A stretch of DNA of 64,000 nucleotides from Kibdelosporangium persicum (GTDB lineage: Bacteria; Actinomycetota; Actinomycetes; Mycobacteriales; Pseudonocardiaceae): assembly GCF_013280595.1 (NCBI RefSeq), contig NZ_JAAATY010000003.1, positions 310,001 through 374,000 of the forward strand, given 5' to 3'. The notes beneath the pieces were generated by a model. The model had not been told where the DNA came from. It did no database searches and saw only the letters and a program-made list of their open reading frames with translations. The translations under genes were made by a program, and so were the position numbers. Every line of letters starts with the position of its first letter. Position 1 is the stretch's first letter. Positions 55,943-63,953 of this stretch are shown in pieces.

Positions 55943-56296
55943 CTAGTTCTCCGCTTCGCCCTCGGTGTTCGCCCGTCGTTCGCGCTTGCCCCGAGCCAGC
56001 TCGGTGCCCAACGCGTCGAGGCGCTGCGTCCAGAACCGGCGGTAGCGGTCCAGCCAGACGTCGATCTGCTTGAGCGGTTCGGGGTCCACCGAGTACAGCC
56101 GCCGGGTGCCGTCCGGCCGGACGGTGGCGAAGCCGTTGTCGCGCAACACCCGCAGGTGCTGGGACACGCCCGGCTGGGAGATGCCGAACTCCTCCTGGAC
56201 GACGGCACTGATCTCACCGGCGGCTCGTTCCCCGTCGGCGAGCAGCTCGAGGATCCGGCGCCGCACCGGATCTCCGAGCACATCGAACGCATGCAT
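55943..56296 (-). CDS. ArsR family transcriptional regulator
   Basis: 117 residues from ATG at 56296 (MHAFDVLGDPVRRRILELLA). Winged helix with EEFGISQPGVSQHLRVLRDN and the wing VRPDGTRRLYSV. No metal-binding cysteine pair is present, so it belongs to the non-metal branch (SdpR/YdfF-like). A perfect palindrome lies 22 bp upstream. It precedes the TetR gene in the same direction by 36 bp. Confidence 0.9.
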   Translation of the reverse strand: MHAFDVLGDPVRRRILELLADGERAAGEISAVVQEEFGISQPGVSQHLRVLRDNGFATVRPDGTRRLYSVDPEPLKQIDVWLDRYRRFWTQRLDALGTELARGKRERRANTEGEAEN

Positions 56297-56317
56297 GACA
56301 CCATTCAAACAGTCCGT

Positions 56318-56329
56318 ACTTATATAAGT
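56318..56329. promoter_or_regulatory. ArsR operator
   Basis: The perfect 12-bp palindrome ACTTATATAAGT lies 22 bp upstream of the ArsR start and overlaps an AT-rich -10-like sequence, standing out in the GC-rich context. It fits autorepression. Confidence 0.7.
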
Positions 56330-56606
56330 CAAAGGCTATCTGCGTCGCCCGACCGATCGGTAGGCGATTGACCCGACGACTGACCGGTAGGTAGGCAATC
56401 CCAAGGGCACGCGAATCGGTCCTGGCAAGGTCGGCGAGACGACGATTTTCCCGCTTCGAGCTGGATCTTTGCCGACATCAAGCGGTCAAGCCACCGCAGA
56501 TCGCTTGTGATCGGTTACGATCGAACCTGTCCAGTTGCGGACAAAGAGTTACGACGTCTGACCGTTGACGCCCCACCGGCCCCGCTGACATCATCCGACC
56601 AGGATC
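56330..56606. other. Non-coding gap before fucosidase gene
   Basis: No gene seen. It contains imperfect repeats around GATCGGTAGGCGATTGACC (56351-56375) and a related GACCGGTAGGTAGGCAATCC (56382-56401), and a cluster of GATCG words at 56500-56525. A TTGACG at 56565 could be a -35 box. Confidence 0.4.
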
Positions 56607-56622
56607 GTATCTGATATATGAT
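56607..56622 (+). promoter_or_regulatory. Fucosidase promoter -10 and candidate operator
   Basis: GTATC-T-GATAT (56607-56617) is the reverse-complement match of the site before the GntR/FCD gene. It overlaps TATGAT (56617-56622), a good -10 box close to the ATG at 56635, so bound protein would block transcription. Confidence 0.6.
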
Positions 56623-56634
56623 TGGGGTTGTCCG

Positions 56635-58971
56635 ATGTCGCACACCCGCCGCACCATCCTCAAAGCCGGCAGCGCGCTCGGCGCCGGAGCCGCGATCGGC
56701 GGGCTGCGGACGTTCACCGCTCAGGCCGAAGAGATCGACCGGCCCGCGTCGGCCCCACTGGTGTCCGATGAGGACGCCACCACGTTCTGGCACCTCGCCC
56801 CCGCGGTGGAGAGCCGGATCATCGAGCAGGGCCTGCCGGTCGGCAACGGACGGTTAGGCGCGCTCATTGGCGGCAACCCGGCGAGCGACTCCCTCTATGT
56901 CACCGACATCTCGCTGTGGGCGGGCGACAAGAACGACGTGCTCGACAACGAAGGCCAGTTCCCGTACGAACGCGTCCACTTCGGCACCTTCAACGTGCTG
57001 GCCCAGGCCGCCGTGTCGATTCCGGACCACACCCCGAACGCGATTACGAAGTACCGCCGCACGCTCGACGTCAGCAACGGCCTGGTGACTACAACGTACG
57101 AGTACAAAGGCACCAGGTACCGGCGTGAGGTCTACTCCAGCCACCCGGACGACGTGATCGTGATGCGGCTGACCCGCAGCGGCCGCGGCACCCACACCGG
57201 AACGATCTCGATCACCGGCACCCACGGCGAATCCACAGTCGACGGCGCGTTCAGCGGGCAGTTGGCCAACGGGCTGAAGTACGGCGCGGTCGTCCAGGCG
57301 ACGGGCAAAGGCGGCCGGATCAGCCTGAACGGCAACCAGGTCGCGTTCACCGACTGCACCGAAGTCGTCATCGTGTTCAGCGGCGGCACCAACTACGTGC
57401 CCGACTACAAGGCCGGCTACATGAACGCGAGCGCCGATCCGTTGGCGATCGCGCGCGACAAGGCGGCCAAGGCGCTCAAGGTGTCCGGCGAAGCGCTGCT
57501 TGCCACGCATGTCCGTGACTACCAGTCGTTGTACAACCGGATGACGGTCGACTTCGGACGCTCGACACGAAACCAGCGGTCGATGGACACCTGGTCGCGC
57601 CTGGTCGTCCGCGGCACGCCCGGCGCGGCGGCCGACCCCGAGCTCGAGGCGAGCTACCTGCAGTTCGGCCGGTACCTGATGATCACCGGGTCGCGCGGCA
57701 ACCTGCCGCTGAACCTGCAGGGCCTGTGGCTGCACAACAACACGCCGGACTGGATGGCCGACTACCACACCGACGTCAACGTGCAGATGAACTACTGGAT
57801 GGCCGACCGGGCGGGCCTGTCGGAGTGCTTCGAGCCGTTCGCCGACTACTGCGTCGCCCAGTTGCCAGGCTGGACCCAGACCACCCAGGAGTTGTTCCTC
57901 GACCCGCGCAACAGGTTCCGCAACTCCTCCGGCAAGGTCGGCGGCTGGGCGGTGGCGTACTCGACGAACATCTACGGCGGCTCCGGCTGGTGGTGGCACT
58001 CCGGCGGTAACGCGTGGATCTGCAACTCGCTGTGGGAGCACTACGAATACACCCAGGACCGCGTGTACCTGGCGAAGATCTACCCGCTGCTCAAGGGCGC
58101 CTGCGAGTTCTGGGAGCACCGGCTGGTCATGGACCCGGTGCGGCAGAAGCTGGTCGCCGACAAGGACTGGTCGCCCGAGCACGGCCCGCAGGACGCGATG
58201 GGCATCACCTACGCGCAGGAACTGTGCTGGGACCTGTTCGAGCATTTCCGTGCCGCGAGCGCGATCCTGAACAAGGACCGGCCGTACGCGCAGACCATCG
58301 CCGGGTTACAGGAGCAGCTGTACATGCCCGAGGTCAGCCCGAAGTCCGGCTGGTTGCAGGAGTGGATGAGCCCGGACAACCTCGGCGAGACCACGCACCG
58401 GCACCTGTCCGGCCTGATCGGGTTCTTCCCCGGCGACCGGATCAAGAACGACACCAGCCCGCCTGAGCTGGTGGAGGGCGTGCGCCGGCAGCTGATCGCC
58501 CGCGGTATGGACAGCTTCGGCTGGGCGTGCGCGTGGCGTGCCCTGTGCTGGGCGCGGCTGAAGGACGCCGACCGCGCGTACCAGTTGTTCCTGAACGTGC
58601 TGCGGCCGTCGGTCAGCAACTCGAACGGCACCGCGCCGAACCTGTTCGACATGTACAGCCAGGGCAGCTACACGATCTTCCAGATCGACGCCAACTTCGG
58701 CGCGCCGTCGGCGATGATCGAGATGCTGGTCTACTCCCGGCCGGGCTTGATCGAGCTGCTGCCCGCGCTGCCCGCGGCCTGGGCGAGGACCGGCAGGATC
58801 ACCGGCGTCGGCGCGCGCGGCGGCTTCACCGTGGACGTGTCGTGGCGCGACGGCAAGGTCACGAGCGCGACCGTCCACAGCACCACCGGAACCGAGACCG
58901 TGGTGCGGTCCGGCTCGTGGCGCGCGAACATCCGGCTCAGCCCCGGCCAGAGCGTCACCGTCCGCCCGTAA
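56635..58971 (+). CDS. Tat-exported GH95 alpha-L-fucosidase-like enzyme
   Basis: 778 residues. Twin-arginine signal HTRRTILKAGSALG (residues 3-16) with a cleavage region near AQAEE. GH95 layout: N-terminal beta-sandwich (WHLAPAVESRIIEQGLPVGNGRLGALI), (alpha/alpha)6 barrel with YHTDVNVQMNYW, WSPEHGP (probable acid Glu) and FQIDANFGAPS, then a C-terminal beta domain. In characterised GH95 enzymes the first position of the N-x-N pair is Asn; here it is Asp (DVN), so specificity or mechanism may differ. It would cleave terminal alpha-L-fucose or L-galactose outside the cell. Confidence 0.88.
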   Translation: MSHTRRTILKAGSALGAGAAIGGLRTFTAQAEEIDRPASAPLVSDEDATTFWHLAPAVESRIIEQGLPVGNGRLGALIGGNPASDSLYVTDISLWAGDKNDVLDNEGQFPYERVHFGTFNVLAQAAVSIPDHTPNAITKYRRTLDVSNGLVTTTYEYKGTRYRREVYSSHPDDVIVMRLTRSGRGTHTGTISITGTHGESTVDGAFSGQLANGLKYGAVVQATGKGGRISLNGNQVAFTDCTEVVIVFSGGTNYVPDYKAGYMNASADPLAIARDKAAKALKVSGEALLATHVRDYQSLYNRMTVDFGRSTRNQRSMDTWSRLVVRGTPGAAADPELEASYLQFGRYLMITGSRGNLPLNLQGLWLHNNTPDWMADYHTDVNVQMNYWMADRAGLSECFEPFADYCVAQLPGWTQTTQELFLDPRNRFRNSSGKVGGWAVAYSTNIYGGSGWWWHSGGNAWICNSLWEHYEYTQDRVYLAKIYPLLKGACEFWEHRLVMDPVRQKLVADKDWSPEHGPQDAMGITYAQELCWDLFEHFRAASAILNKDRPYAQTIAGLQEQLYMPEVSPKSGWLQEWMSPDNLGETTHRHLSGLIGFFPGDRIKNDTSPPELVEGVRRQLIARGMDSFGWACAWRALCWARLKDADRAYQLFLNVLRPSVSNSNGTAPNLFDMYSQGSYTIFQIDANFGAPSAMIEMLVYSRPGLIELLPALPAAWARTGRITGVGARGGFTVDVSWRDGKVTSATVHSTTGTETVVRSGSWRANIRLSPGQSVTVRP

Positions 58972-58978
58972 GGGCCGC

Positions 58979-59422
58979 TCAGACCCCCAGCTCGCCGGCC
59001 AACCTCCGCAAGTAGCCGGCGAGCTGGGCCTTGTCGTGTTCCTCCCAGTTCTCGGTCAGCTCGTCGAACACGCGGCGCTGCCAGTCGCGCGCGCCCGCGA
59101 GCAGCTGCTCACCGGAATCGGTGAGCCGGACGACTGTCCGCCTTTTGTCCTTTTCGGACTCGGTGCGCACCAGGTACCCCGCTTCGGCGGCGTCGCGGAC
59201 CATCCGGCTCGCGCCGGAGTGGTCGAGCCCGAGCTGGTGGGCGATCGCGTTCACCGTCGCCTCACCGCCCTGCCCGGCCGTCTGGACCGCTTCGACCGCC
59301 TGGATGTGCTGCACGTGCCGCATCTCGCCGGTCAGCTCCGCGGACGCACGCGCACTCCACCGTCTGGACCAGAACCGGACGAGCCGGAACAACGCCGGCC
59401 CGCCATCGGTGTCACTCACCAT
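58979..59422 (-). CDS. MarR family transcriptional regulator
   Basis: 147 residues from ATG at 59422 behind GCTGGGGC. Winged helix with VNAIAHQLGLDHSGASRMVR and the wing EKDKRRTVVRLTDSGE. Divergent from a VOC-family gene with two palindromic sites between, so it likely represses both. Convergent with the fucosidase gene, 7 bp apart. Confidence 0.9.
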   Translation of the reverse strand: MVSDTDGGPALFRLVRFWSRRWSARASAELTGEMRHVQHIQAVEAVQTAGQGGEATVNAIAHQLGLDHSGASRMVRDAAEAGYLVRTESEKDKRRTVVRLTDSGEQLLAGARDWQRRVFDELTENWEEHDKAQLAGYLRRLAGELGV

Positions 59423-59438
59423 GCCCCAGCCTACATCG

Positions 59439-59475
59439 CGTGCGAATCGCACGTACAATAGGTGCGATTCACACG
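59439..59475. promoter_or_regulatory. Double MarR operator
   Basis: The perfect palindrome CGTGCGA-A-TCGCACG (59439-59453) is followed by TACAAT (59454-59459), a -10 box for the VOC gene, and by a second, imperfect copy GTGCGATTCACAC (59462-59474). Two sites around the promoter fit tight repression by the divergent MarR protein. Confidence 0.75.
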
Positions 59476-59488
59476 AATTGGAGGTCCC

Positions 59489-59863
59489 GTGAGCATCGTG
59501 CTGAACCACATGATCATTCCGGCCGACGACAAGGTGGCGGCCGCGGAGTTCCTCGCCCGGCTGCTCGGGCTGCCGGTCGGCGAACCGGCGGGCCCGTTCG
59601 TTCCCTTGCGGGTCAACGACGATCTGACGCTCGACTTCGACGACCGGCGCGGGTCGCGGCCGGGCCACTACGCGTTCCTGGTGGACGACAAAACGTTCGA
59701 CGCGCTGCTCGCGTTCCTGGAGCGGTCACCCGGGATCCAGTACGGCTCCGGGCCGATGGGCGGCTGGGACCGCTCGAGCAACCACCTCGGCGGTGGGCGG
59801 GGCGTGTACGTGCTGGACCCCAATGGGCACGGCTACGAGTTCTTCACCGCGGTCCCCGAATGA
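59489..59863 (+). CDS. VOC family protein (glyoxalase/bleomycin-resistance fold)
   Basis: 124 residues from GTG at 59489 behind GGAGG. One VOC module pair: VLNHMIIPADDKVAAAEFLA, LTLDFDDRRG and GRGVYVLDPNGHGYEFFTA, with the His and Glu positions of the metal site. Members include dioxygenases, isomerases and drug-binding proteins. The dual MarR operator suggests induction by a small molecule. Confidence 0.88.
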   Translation: MSIVLNHMIIPADDKVAAAEFLARLLGLPVGEPAGPFVPLRVNDDLTLDFDDRRGSRPGHYAFLVDDKTFDALLAFLERSPGIQYGSGPMGGWDRSSNHLGGGRGVYVLDPNGHGYEFFTAVPE

Positions 59864-59896
59864 CGGCCGCGGTCCTCGCGTGACGGCGGACTTCGT

Positions 59897-61117
59897 TCAG
59901 GTAGCCGGATTCCAGACGTAGGCCGTGGTCGTCGTGACCGGGATGAAGCCGAGGCGTTCCAGGATCGGGCGGCTGTCGTCGGAGGCGTCCACCCAGAGGT
60001 ACCGGATGCCCAGTTCGACGGCCAGCCGCGCGCGCCGGGCGACAAGCGCTCGGTAGATTCCCCGGCCACGCCACCGCACCGCCGTCGTGCCACCGAACAG
60101 ACCTGCGAACTCCCTGTCCTGTTTGGGGGCCAGCCACCCGGCCGAGACCACCTGGCCGTCGGCCTCGGCGACGAATACGGCGAGGTGCTTCTTGCGCGCG
60201 ACGAGCATGTCGGCGACCCAGCTGAACCCCGGACCCCACACACCGCAGGTCATCTCGGCGATCCGGTGCATGTCGGCGTCGTCGTCGGTCCGGCGGACGC
60301 GGATGCCGCCGGCCAGTACCGGCTCGGCGGCCAGGCCGGCGGCCGTCCCGATCATCACGGTTTCCTTCTCGTCCGGCTGGAAACCGGCGGCCAGCAGCCT
60401 GGACGGCATGTCCCCCGGCAGGTCGTGGGCGCGGGTCTGCCATTCGACGCTCTGCCCGCGCGCGGCGAAGAAGTCCCGTTGCCGGGCGATCAACGCGTCC
60501 ACGTCCACTCCGGACAGATCACGGGGCGGGCCGGCGTACCCCTGGCGTCTGCCGACGATCCGCGTGACCGGGTCGTCGGTTTCCGCGTGCACGCCGTCCT
60601 CGAGGTCGGTCCGCTCGGACGCCCGCACGTGCCGGTCGTACTTCTCGAGCAGCGGAGTGGGCAGGTCGGCGCGCAGCCGGGGCAGCACCCGGCCGGGGAT
60701 CGACCCGGACGGCGTCTCACCCACCTTCACCGCGCCCATCGCGAGGTAGAACCCCTCGGCTGCCGGTTCGGCGTCGATGGTCAGGACGGTGAATCCGGCG
60801 GCGCGCGCCGACTCCATGGCGTGCCGCCACAACCGCTTGCCGAGACCTTTGCCGATCTCGGACGGCTCGAGCCACATGTGCGCCAGTTCGCCTTCCGGCG
60901 CACGGCCTTCCACGCTGTAGAAGCCGAGCAGCCGATCGCCTTCGGCCGCGACGACGATCCCGCGCTCCACGACGTCCCGCAGCCGGAACGACAGTTCGGC
61001 CCGGCAGGCGTCCAGGAAATCCCGGTCGTACCCCCAGTGGGCCTTCGACCGCAAAGCCAGTTCCCCCAGCGCGGCGGCCTCGCCGGGCCGGGCCGCGCGC
61101 AGCACGATCTTGGACAC
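59897..61117 (-). CDS. Tandem GNAT acetyltransferase
   Basis: 406 residues from GTG at 61117. Two GNAT domains: the first (about 1-150) has HMWLEPSEIGKGLGKRLWRH and VLTIDAEPAAEGFYLAMG; the second (about 255-406) has VRWRGRGIYRALVARRARLA and YLWVDASDDSRPILERLGF. Both keep the R/Q-x-x-G-x-G/A acetyl-CoA loop in recognisable form. The substrate is unknown. Much longer frames upstream, over the LacI gene, are antisense and were not used. Confidence 0.85.
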   Translation of the reverse strand: MSKIVLRAARPGEAAALGELALRSKAHWGYDRDFLDACRAELSFRLRDVVERGIVVAAEGDRLLGFYSVEGRAPEGELAHMWLEPSEIGKGLGKRLWRHAMESARAAGFTVLTIDAEPAAEGFYLAMGAVKVGETPSGSIPGRVLPRLRADLPTPLLEKYDRHVRASERTDLEDGVHAETDDPVTRIVGRRQGYAGPPRDLSGVDVDALIARQRDFFAARGQSVEWQTRAHDLPGDMPSRLLAAGFQPDEKETVMIGTAAGLAAEPVLAGGIRVRRTDDDADMHRIAEMTCGVWGPGFSWVADMLVARKKHLAVFVAEADGQVVSAGWLAPKQDREFAGLFGGTTAVRWRGRGIYRALVARRARLAVELGIRYLWVDASDDSRPILERLGFIPVTTTTAYVWNPAT

Positions 61118-61191
61118 GAGAGCAATAGTCCCATCGGGCACCACTGAATTACGGCAGGTCAGCCCGGACCCGCACCGTGTTAACCTGCGTG

Positions 61192-61204
61192 TGCAATCGT
61201 TTTC
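61192..61204. promoter_or_regulatory. LacI-type operator
   Basis: TGCAATCGTTTTC, the reverse complement of GAAAACGATTGCA, has the central CG and A/T arms of LacI-family operators. It lies 24 bp upstream of the lacI-type start, fitting autoregulation. Confidence 0.65.
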
Positions 61205-61228
61205 CGCCCAGACCGGGGTGCTGCCGCC

Positions 61229-62251
61229 ATGACGAACTCCCCCACTCTCAAAGAGGTCGCGCAACGCGCTGGAGTGCACGTCACCACGGCATCGAGAGCA
61301 CTCAACCCGGCCACTAGCTCCCTGGTGAACCCCGCGACGATGCGCCGGGTCCAGGCCGCCGCCCGCGAACTGCGCTACCAGCCCAACGCGATGGCCCGCG
61401 GGTTGAAGACGGCCAAGTCGATGTCGGTCGGCGTGCTCCTGCCTGACCTGACCAACCCGCTGTTCCCGCCCATCGTGCGCGGTATCGAGGATGTGCTGGC
61501 GGCGTCCGGTTACACGACGCTGATCGCCAACACCGACAACGACCTCGAACGGCAACGGACCTTGTTCGACACGTTGCGTGCACGGCAGGTCGACGGCGTG
61601 ATCATCGCGACCGCCCGGCGTGACGACAACCTGTTCACCGAGGCGCATCAGCAGGGTGTGCGGATGGTGATGGTCAACCGGCGCGTGGACCAGTCGGACA
61701 TCCCGTCGGTCACCGGCGACGACCACGACGGCATCGCGATGGCCGTGCGGCATCTGATCGAGCTCGGTCACACGCGCATCGCGCATGTCGCCGGCCCGCA
61801 GCACACGTCCACCGGCCGTACGCGTCAGCGCGCGTACCGTCAGGCGCTGGACGACGCGGGCATCGAACTCGATCCCGGGTTGCTGGTCACCGCCAACGAG
61901 TTCACCGAAGTCGAGGGGGCCAAGGCGACCAGGGCCATGTTCGAGGCAGGCAAACGCCCGACCGCGGTCGTCGCCGCGAACGACATGATCGCGCTCGGCT
62001 GCCTGGACGTGTTCAACGAACGCCGGATGCGCTGCCCGGACGACATCAGCCTGGTCGGCTTCAACGACATGCCGTTCGTCGATCGCCTGACGCCACCGTT
62101 GAGCACCGTGCACGTGCCGCACTACCAGATCGGCGCGGAGGCGGCGCGCATGCTGCTCGACCGGCTCGCCAACCCGGACCTGCCGGCGAAGTCGATCACG
62201 CTGCCCGCCACGCTGGTGCTGCGCGAGTCCACCGCGGCACCGGCCGTCTAG
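61229..62251 (+). CDS. LacI family transcriptional regulator
   Basis: 340 residues from ATG at 61229. N-terminal HTH TLKEVAQRAGVHVTTASRAL with the hinge YQPNAMARGLKTAKS, then a periplasmic-binding-protein fold (SVGVLLPDLTNPLFPPIVRG, VVAANDMIALGCLDV, ISLVGFNDMPF). Effector probably a sugar. No sugar operon is adjacent; the GH95 gene 4.6 kb away on the same strand is one possible target. Its stop codon TAG marks the left edge of the fold-back element. Confidence 0.93.
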   Translation: MTNSPTLKEVAQRAGVHVTTASRALNPATSSLVNPATMRRVQAAARELRYQPNAMARGLKTAKSMSVGVLLPDLTNPLFPPIVRGIEDVLAASGYTTLIANTDNDLERQRTLFDTLRARQVDGVIIATARRDDNLFTEAHQQGVRMVMVNRRVDQSDIPSVTGDDHDGIAMAVRHLIELGHTRIAHVAGPQHTSTGRTRQRAYRQALDDAGIELDPGLLVTANEFTEVEGAKATRAMFEAGKRPTAVVAANDMIALGCLDVFNERRMRCPDDISLVGFNDMPFVDRLTPPLSTVHVPHYQIGAEAARMLLDRLANPDLPAKSITLPATLVLRESTAAPAV

Positions 62252-62437
62252 GCCGTGTTTCAAATGCCCGATCGCGATAGCCGGGCCGGATGCGGCCCCT
62301 GACGCCACCGCGGGACCGCCCAAAGACAACCAGTATTCGCGGCGATCCCGCGGCGACGCCAGGAACCGCCCCACCGAGCCGATTCCGGCCTCCGGCCGGG
62401 GCAGACTCTCATCGACCGGGACATTCGAAACACGACC
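62251..62437. mobile_element. 187-bp fold-back (MITE-like) element
   Basis: The ends GGCCGTGTTTCAAATG (from 62251) and, on the other strand, GGTCGTGTTTCGAATG (from 62437) form terminal inverted repeats, followed by CCCGATCG and CCCGGTCG. Inner parts GACGCCACCGCGGGACCGCC (62301-62320) and GGCGATCCCGCGGCGACGCC (62341-62360) also pair at 16 of 20 positions, so the whole piece is a large imperfect hairpin. TA flanks both ends (62249-62250, 62438-62439). The ends resemble those of actinobacterial IS5-group elements. No transposase is encoded. Confidence 0.7.
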
Positions 62438-63159
62438 TAACCGTTCGGCTCCAAGGCACCCAGGTACAGCGACGCGATCTCGGGGTGGTCGGTGATCTCC
62501 TCGGCCGTGCCGTGCAACCGGACGCGGCCGCCTTCCATGACCACACCGTGCGTGGACAGCGAAAGCCCGAGCCGCACGTTCTGCTCGACCAACAGGACTG
62601 TCTTGCCGCGCTCGCGCATGCCGTTGATGAGCGCCGCGACCGCGGAGATGCTCCTGGGGTCCAGGCCTAGTGACGGCTCGTCCAGCAGGATCACCGACGG
62701 GTCGAGCATCAGCGACCGGCCGATCTCGACCATCCGGCGTTGCCCACCGGACAGGTTGCCGGCGGGTGCGCCCGGTCGTTCCGCGATCAACGGGACCAGA
62801 TCGGCCACGGCCGAATACCGCTCTTCCAGCAGCTTCCGTTGCCGCCGGATCAGATAACCGCCCATCAGCACGTTCTCGCGCACGCTCATCCGTGGGAACA
62901 ACGCGCCCGTCTGCGGCACCTGAGCGATACCTTTGGACAGTACTTGTGGTGCCGTCAACCGGTCGATCCGTTCGCCGGCCAGCGACACGGTGCCCTGGCG
63001 GGGCTTGAGCAGACCGCTGACCACTCGCAACACCGTCGACTTCCCGGCGCCGTTCGGGCCGAGCACGCAGGTGACCGACTCCGGGACCACGCTCAGATCG
63101 AGGCCCTGCAACACATCGCCGCCGCCGTAACCGGCGTGGACGTCCTTCAGGGTCAACAT
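62437..63159 (-). CDS. livF: Branched-chain amino acid ABC transporter ATPase LivF
   Basis: 240 residues. Walker A GPNGAGKST, LivF-style QVPQTGALFPRMSVRENVLMG, signature NLSGGQRRMVEIGRSLML, Walker B VILLDEPSLGLDP and LLVEQNVRLGL. It powers uptake of leucine-type amino acids or related amides or urea together with LivG. ATG at 63159 overlaps the LivG stop by one base. Its stop codon is formed at the edge of the MITE-like element. Confidence 0.92.
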   Translation of the reverse strand: MLTLKDVHAGYGGGDVLQGLDLSVVPESVTCVLGPNGAGKSTVLRVVSGLLKPRQGTVSLAGERIDRLTAPQVLSKGIAQVPQTGALFPRMSVRENVLMGGYLIRRQRKLLEERYSAVADLVPLIAERPGAPAGNLSGGQRRMVEIGRSLMLDPSVILLDEPSLGLDPRSISAVAALINGMRERGKTVLLVEQNVRLGLSLSTHGVVMEGGRVRLHGTAEEITDHPEIASLYLGALEPNG

Positions 63160-63953
63160 CAGGCGGTCACCTCGCCGAGGTACGCGTCCAGCACGGCCGG
63201 GTCATGACGGATCACGCCAGGCGGCCCCGACGCGATCACCTCGCCCCTGGCCAGCACGAAGACCGGATCGCACAAGTCAAGCACCATCGGGATGTTGTGC
63301 TCCACCACGAGGAAGGTGACGCCCTGCCGGTTGGCCGCCCTGATGATGCCGGCCATCCGGTCGACCAGGCCGGGATTGACGCCGCCCGCGGGCTCGTCGA
63401 GCAGGACCATCCGTGGCTCCAGCATCAGCACCTGCGCCAGTTCGACCAGTTTCTGCTGGCCGTAGGACAACGCACCGGCCCGCTCGTTCTCGAACCGTCC
63501 GAGACCGACGAACGACAGCAGGTCACGCGCGCGATCGGCCTCGTGCCCGGCGACGGCGCCGGACGCCAGCACCCGCGGCGAGAACGACTCCAACGGCGCG
63601 ACCACGTTCTCCAGCACTGTCATGCTCTTGAACAGCCTGGTGACCTGGAACGTCCGGCCAAGGCCGTGATGTGCCCGCAGCCACGGCGAAAGCCCGTCGA
63701 TGCGGTGCCCGTCGAACCAGATCTCGCCGGTGTGCGTGCCGCCGGTGCCGGTGATCAGGTTGAACAGCGTGGTCTTGCCGGAGCCGTTCGGGCCGATCAG
63801 CGCGGTGATCGAGCCCGCGGGGACCGCCAGGTCGACGCCGTTGACCGCTTTCAGGCCGCCGAACGCTTTGTGCACGTCGCGAAGTTCCAGCAACGGACCG
63901 GGTTGCGGCTTGATCGGCTCGCGGGTGCCGACTTCGGCCGGCCGGTGGTCCAT
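63159..63953 (-). CDS. livG: Branched-chain amino acid ABC transporter ATPase LivG
   Basis: 264 residues if it starts with ATG at 63953 (MDHRPAEVGTREPI). Walker A GPNGSGKTT, LivG-type GLGRTFQVTRLFKSMTVLEN, a modified signature LSYGQQKLVELAQVLML, Walker B VLLDEPAGGVNP and LVVEHNIPMVLDLCD. The frame stays open to the window end (63998 and beyond), so the gene may start earlier or be fused to a LivM permease, as happens in actinobacteria. The permease and binding-protein genes must lie outside the window. Confidence 0.88.
   Translation of the reverse strand: MDHRPAEVGTREPIKPQPGPLLELRDVHKAFGGLKAVNGVDLAVPAGSITALIGPNGSGKTTLFNLITGTGGTHTGEIWFDGHRIDGLSPWLRAHHGLGRTFQVTRLFKSMTVLENVVAPLESFSPRVLASGAVAGHEADRARDLLSFVGLGRFENERAGALSYGQQKLVELAQVLMLEPRMVLLDEPAGGVNPGLVDRMAGIIRAANRQGVTFLVVEHNIPMVLDLCDPVFVLARGEVIASGPPGVIRHDPAVLDAYLGEVTA

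Noticed and set aside
61118-62374. In-frame extension of the GNAT protein across the LacI gene
   Set aside because: That part is antisense to a complete LacI regulator; GTG at 61117 gives a normal two-domain protein.
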